From NCBI GenBank assembly GCA_016763135.1, contig JAESUI010000248.1, forward strand, positions 1 through 9,986: a stretch of 9,986 bases of DNA, given 5' to 3'. Below the pieces are notes generated by a model. It saw only the letters and a program-made list of their open reading frames with translations, was not told where the DNA came from and ran no database searches. The DNA is from Flavobacteriales bacterium. Lineage in GTDB: Bacteria > Bacteroidota > Bacteroidia > Flavobacteriales_E > Vicingaceae. Positions 6,572-9,986 of the stretch are shown here, in pieces. Made by a program: the position numbers and the translations under genes. Positions within the stretch are counted from its first letter, which is position 1. Every line of letters starts with the position of its first letter.

Positions 6572-8860
6572 ATGAATTTTAAAACAAGAATTACTGTAAC
6601 ACTTACCCTTATAACCTTGTTGTCTACTCAAGTTTTTGGTCAAGTAAACTTTACTCGAGAGGATGAGATTATTGTATTAAAAACAAATGGAGATACATTA
6701 AAAAATCCTTGGGCTGGTGGATTTAATTCTGTTCAATTTTCTGAAATTGATCTTAATTTAGATGGAATTAAAGATTTATTTGTGTTTGATAGGACAGGAA
6801 ACCGAATTTCAACATTCATTAATTCTGGAGAAACAAACGAAGTAAGCTACAAACACGACCCTTCTTTTATTCAATACTTCCCTCAAGGAATGCATGATTG
6901 GGTTTTACTTAGAGACTATAATTGTGATGGTAAAATTGATATTCTCACTTACTCGGGAGGCGGAATGGCTGCTTATAGAAATACATCAATTAGTCAACTT
7001 AGCTTTGAATTAGATACAAGCTTAGTTCATTCAGATTACAATCCAGATAGTATTGTCAGTCCTAGCAACCCCACAGGAGGTCCCCAATTTATCAATATAT
7101 ATATCAGCTCGACAGATATACCCGCTATTGATGATATTGATGGAGACGGAGATTTAGACGTATTAACATTCAGTATATTAGGTTCTTATGTTGAATATCA
7201 TAAAAATTTATCGATGGAACGATACGGCACTTGTGATAGTTTAGATTTTCAGCTAACAAATAAATGCTGGGGATTTTTTAAAGAAAACCAAAGTAATAAT
7301 AGTGTTACACTCTACGATTCCTGTAGTGTTAACATTAACAATCCAGAAAAACTAAGTGGCGGAAACAAACATTCTGGATCAACACTTTTTACTTTAGATA
7401 TGGATGCTAACAATAGTAAAGAACTTGTATTGGGTGATATTTCTTTTAGCAATTTCACTATGCTTACTAACTCTGACTCAAGTCCTAATTTAACAGAATC
7501 ATTAGTAACTGCTCAGGATTCACTATTTCCCCAAAACAACAACTCTACACTTGCAACTGATATTGAAATTTTTCCTGCAGGATATTATTTTGATGTAAAT
7601 AATGATAATGTTAAGGATTTAATTGCTGCTCCCAATTGCTATAATGGCTGTAAAAACAGTGATAATGTTTGGTATTACAAAAACAATAATGCCACCAATA
7701 ACCCTGATTTTGTTTACACAAACAATGCTTTTGTACAAGATGGTATGATTGAAGTTGGAGAAGGAGCTCACCCCGTATTTTTCGACTACAATTCAGATGG
7801 GTTAATGGATATTATTGTTGGTAGTTATGGGATTTATGACCCTTCAGTTGGTGCTTTATTGTATCAATCTGGGTTATGGTTATATGAAAATATAGGAACT
7901 ACAAGTAACCCATCTTACCAACTAATAGATACCGATTATGCAAATATATCCACAATGAATTTAGATATTGCAGGAAGTAGACCAACTTTAGGCCTCTCTC
8001 CTACTTTTGGTGATTTAGATGGCGATAATTATTTAGACATGATATTAGGAGATTATAATGGTTTTATACATTATTTTACCAATACGGCTGGCGCTGGAAA
8101 CCCCGCAGTTTTTAGTATAACAAACCCTGAATACTTAGGCGTAGATGTTGGTGCTAATGCGACTCCTTTATTGTATGACCTGAATAATGACAATTTATTA
8201 GACCTTATTATAGGTAAAAAATTAGGTACGTTTTCTTATTACAGAAATGTTGGAACTAGCTCAGTTCCTAACTTTAGTTTAACAACAGACTCTTTAGGTA
8301 AAATTACTACAAGAAGATTTTATGATTTTAATGGAAATAGTAATCCCGTTATAATTGATAGTGCAGGTACTACCATTTTATACTCTGGAGCACAAAATGG
8401 TTTCATTTATAAATTTGGAGACATTGATGGTAATCTTAATGGGAAATTCTCTACGGATAGTTCATATTTAGATATCTGGGAAGGGATTAATTCCTACATT
8501 ACTACAGCCGAAGTTAACAATGATGGGAAATTAGACATGTTAGTTGGTAATTATTCTGGAGGTGTAGCTTTTTACAAAGGAGACACCGCAGCCCCTGTTA
8601 CTATTAAAGAAAATAATATTGTTGCTGAATTAAGTATTTATCCTAACCCAACCAATGGATTAATTCATATAGATTTAGGGATTAATGATTTACATAATGC
8701 AAAGATTAGTGTAATTGACTTACTCGGAAAAACCATTTACAACCAAAGGGTTACAACAAAAAAGATTACGCTAAATTTAAACAGTTATGCAAAAGGAATT
8801 TATTTAGTTAAATTCTCTAATAACACTGGAAGTAAGGTTTATAAGGTTATTAAAGAGTAA
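6572..8860 (+). CDS. Secreted FG-GAP/VCBS repeat protein with T9SS sorting domain
   Basis: This 762-residue protein is predicted to be exported by Sec and then by the type IX secretion system to the cell surface or medium. Residues 1-23 (MNFKTRITVTLTLITLLSTQVFG) are a signal peptide, cut before Q24. The body carries about nine or ten FG-GAP/VCBS-like repeats, each with an Asp-rich calcium-binding-type loop then a hydrophobic strand. Examples are DLNLDGIKDLFVF (about 60), DYNCDGKIDIL (115), DIDGDGDLDVL (188), DVNNDNVKDLI (341), DYNSDGLMDIIVG (405), DLDGDNYLDMILG (481), DLNNDNLLDLIIG (536) and EVNNDGKLDMLVG (647). These build a beta-propeller. The last 75 or so residues (SIYPNPTNGLIHIDL to GIYLVKFSN) are a type A T9SS C-terminal signal. 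No catalytic domain is visible, so adhesion or ligand binding is only an inference. I prefer ATG 6572 over an in-frame TTG nine bases upstream because it directly precedes the signal peptide. Confidence 0.93.
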   Translation: MNFKTRITVTLTLITLLSTQVFGQVNFTREDEIIVLKTNGDTLKNPWAGGFNSVQFSEIDLNLDGIKDLFVFDRTGNRISTFINSGETNEVSYKHDPSFIQYFPQGMHDWVLLRDYNCDGKIDILTYSGGGMAAYRNTSISQLSFELDTSLVHSDYNPDSIVSPSNPTGGPQFINIYISSTDIPAIDDIDGDGDLDVLTFSILGSYVEYHKNLSMERYGTCDSLDFQLTNKCWGFFKENQSNNSVTLYDSCSVNINNPEKLSGGNKHSGSTLFTLDMDANNSKELVLGDISFSNFTMLTNSDSSPNLTESLVTAQDSLFPQNNNSTLATDIEIFPAGYYFDVNNDNVKDLIAAPNCYNGCKNSDNVWYYKNNNATNNPDFVYTNNAFVQDGMIEVGEGAHPVFFDYNSDGLMDIIVGSYGIYDPSVGALLYQSGLWLYENIGTTSNPSYQLIDTDYANISTMNLDIAGSRPTLGLSPTFGDLDGDNYLDMILGDYNGFIHYFTNTAGAGNPAVFSITNPEYLGVDVGANATPLLYDLNNDNLLDLIIGKKLGTFSYYRNVGTSSVPNFSLTTDSLGKITTRRFYDFNGNSNPVIIDSAGTTILYSGAQNGFIYKFGDIDGNLNGKFSTDSSYLDIWEGINSYITTAEVNNDGKLDMLVGNYSGGVAFYKGDTAAPVTIKENNIVAELSIYPNPTNGLIHIDLGINDLHNAKISVIDLLGKTIYNQRVTTKKITLNLNSYAKGIYLVKFSNNTGSKVYKVIKE

Positions 8861-8862
8861 CG

Positions 8863-9288
8863 CTAACTAATCAAAATCAACTCTTTATTAGCATAATCAA
8901 TTACCGCGTTATAATCATTTAGTATATCGCCACCTAAAACACCTTCAACAGGTTCTAGCTCTAGTTTTTCATAAGATTGGTTTACATGCTGTAAATCTAA
9001 AATAGTAGCATCATAACCTACAATCTCTATTTCTCCTATTTGGATTTTGCCTATTAACACTTTTTTGCTTGTCATGGAATTGGTCCCCAAACCAGAAGAA
9101 AGTCTATCATGGTCTTCAATATGATTATCATCTACAAATTCCATTATTCTTGTTTCATCAAACACTGTTCTTGAAGCTCCAGTATCTAAGATCATACTCG
9201 CTTCTTTTCCATTTATCATTATACTAACCTTTACATGGAAACCATCATTTTCAATCGGAAATATGGTTAATGGAATTATTGTCTTCAT
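8863..9288 (-). CDS. Retropepsin-like aspartic protease (clan AA)
   Basis: This 141-residue protein has the hallmarks of a single-domain retroviral-type aspartic protease. The catalytic motif MILDTGASRTVFD sits at residues 32-44, with D35 as the catalytic Asp. The second conserved block is GVLGGDIL at 116-123, followed by the strand NAVIDYANKELILI. Such proteins act as homodimers, each subunit giving one Asp. There is no signal peptide or membrane segment, so a cytoplasmic location is likely; the substrate is unknown. The gene converges on the VCBS gene with only 2 bp between stop codons. Its ATG is 13 bases past the malate dehydrogenase terminator hairpin, with no visible ribosome binding site or promoter, so it may depend on readthrough from mdh. 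Confidence 0.87.
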   Translation of the reverse strand: MKTIIPLTIFPIENDGFHVKVSIMINGKEASMILDTGASRTVFDETRIMEFVDDNHIEDHDRLSSGLGTNSMTSKKVLIGKIQIGEIEIVGYDATILDLQHVNQSYEKLELEPVEGVLGGDILNDYNAVIDYANKELILIS

Positions 9289-9301
9289 AGAGTATGGATT
9301 A

Positions 9302-9334
9302 AAAAGAATGCCAGAATAAATCTGGCATTCTTTT
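9302..9334 (-). terminator. Rho-independent terminator after malate dehydrogenase
   Basis: A perfect 14-bp inverted repeat (AAAAGAATGCCAGA with TCTGGCATTCTTTT) surrounds a 5-base loop at 9316-9320. On the minus strand the stem ends in a run of five T and begins 21 bases after the mdh stop codon. It also lies immediately upstream of the protease gene on the same strand, so incomplete termination would control that gene. Confidence 0.85.
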
Positions 9335-9355
9335 AGTAAAATATTTTGAATAGAA

Positions 9356-9986
9356 CTAAGCTAAAATACTATCTAATAACGCATTAGTTTTCTTAACTCC
9401 TTCAGCACTTTCTATTAGTTTCGCTTTTTCTGCATCAGACAATTTAATTTCAACAATTTTCTCAATACCATTTTTACCTAAAATACAAGGAACACCTATT
9501 GATAAATCATTTAAACCATATTCTCCTTCTAACAATGCTGAACAAGGGAACATCTTTTTAGAATCTTGTGCTATTGCTTGTACTAAAGCCGAAACTGCTG
9601 CTCCAGGAGCATACCACGCACTTGTACCTAACAAACCTGATAGTGTAGCTCCACCAACTTTGGTAGCCTCAACTAATTCAGACATTCTATCATCAGATAA
9701 AAATTCTGAAACTGGAACGCTATTTCTTGTTGCTTGTCCAATTAATGGAACCATACCTGTATCGCTATGCCCACCAATTACCATCCCATCTACATCAGAA
9801 GCAGGACAATCTAATGCTTCACTTAATCTGTATTTAAAACGAGCACTATCTAATGCACCACCCATTCCAATAATTCTATTTCTTGGTAAACCAGTAGCTT
9901 TATGAGCTAAATAAGTCATCGTGTCCATTGGGTTACTCACCACAATGATAATAACGTTTGGAGAATGCTCTATCAAGCTTGTAGAA
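9356..9986 (-). CDS. mdh: Malate dehydrogenase, LDH-like type (5' end beyond window)
   Basis: Malate dehydrogenase interconverts malate and oxaloacetate with NAD+ in the citric acid cycle, in the cytoplasm. The C-terminal 209 residues are visible; a full family member is about 310, so the first third, with the NAD-binding glycine motif, lies past the right edge. The frame continues upstream of the TTG at 9974-9976 as S-T-S-L-I-E-H, so that TTG is not the start. Conserved elements are VVSNPMDTMTYLA (NAD and substrate loop), RIIGMGGALDSARF with the substrate-binding Arg, and VIGGHSDTGMVPL with the catalytic His encoded at 9767-9769. GTSAWYAPGAA and the LEGEYGLNDLSIGVPCILGKNGIEKI stretch (split across 9490-9560) follow. 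The GGHSD sequence carries Ser where Gly is more usual. The gene has its own terminator at 9302-9334. Confidence 0.95.
   Translation of the reverse strand, partial: STSLIEHSPNVIIIVVSNPMDTMTYLAHKATGLPRNRIIGMGGALDSARFKYRLSEALDCPASDVDGMVIGGHSDTGMVPLIGQATRNSVPVSEFLSDDRMSELVEATKVGGATLSGLLGTSAWYAPGAAVSALVQAIAQDSKKMFPCSALLEGEYGLNDLSIGVPCILGKNGIEKIVEIKLSDAEKAKLIESAEGVKKTNALLDSILA

Noticed and set aside
9660..9905. Plus-strand open frame inside mdh
   Set aside because: It is antisense to the catalytic region of malate dehydrogenase and has no recognisable features.

Overview
The window is AT-rich DNA that looks like a chromosomal segment from Bacteroidota, probably Flavobacteriales or a relative. Four things point there: SecD and SecF are fused in one polypeptide; one secreted protein ends in a type IX secretion (T9SS, Por) sorting domain; two gene starts are preceded by the TAnnTTTG -7 element typical of this phylum; and most starts lack a clear Shine-Dalgarno sequence. 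The genes are mostly housekeeping or cell-envelope genes. I see no insertion sequence, phage, CRISPR array, tRNA or rRNA.

Layout from left to right: (1) positions 1-1848, minus strand, hold the N-terminal 616 residues of a secreted protein with a CAP domain, an unrecognised middle, an OmpA-like region and a helical tail; it starts at TTG and runs off the left edge. (2) Positions 1894-2834, minus, hold a Na+/Ca2+ exchanger-like (CaCA) antiporter whose two homologous halves lie in different frames, joined at an in-phase A AAA AAG heptamer. (3) Positions 2835-3227, minus, hold a TatA-type translocase subunit whose stop codon directly abuts the antiporter ATG. (4) A strong hairpin terminator at 3261-3290 closes the secDF gene (3309-6410, minus). 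(5) A divergent intergenic region of about 160 bp (6411-6571) carries a good secDF promoter. (6) Positions 6572-8860, plus, encode a secreted FG-GAP/VCBS repeat protein with a T9SS C-terminal domain. (7) A small retropepsin-like aspartic protease (8863-9288, minus) converges on it with a 2-bp gap. (8) A second strong hairpin (9302-9334) follows the 3' two thirds of malate dehydrogenase (9356 to the right edge, minus).

Protein export links several genes. SecDF uses the proton gradient to assist Sec export, TatA belongs to the folded-protein export route, and the CAP and VCBS proteins both carry Sec signal peptides; the VCBS protein would go on to the outer membrane T9SS. The antiporter shares a tight transcription unit with tatA, possibly continuing into the CAP gene. 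Malate dehydrogenase is central metabolism.

The observation most worth following up is the antiporter. Its frame break sits in the cytoplasmic loop between the two repeats, on a textbook -1 slippery heptamer in the correct phase. It is either programmed frameshifting, a true two-gene split, or a one-base indel or sequencing error in an A6 run. Nothing else looks like a new multi-gene system.
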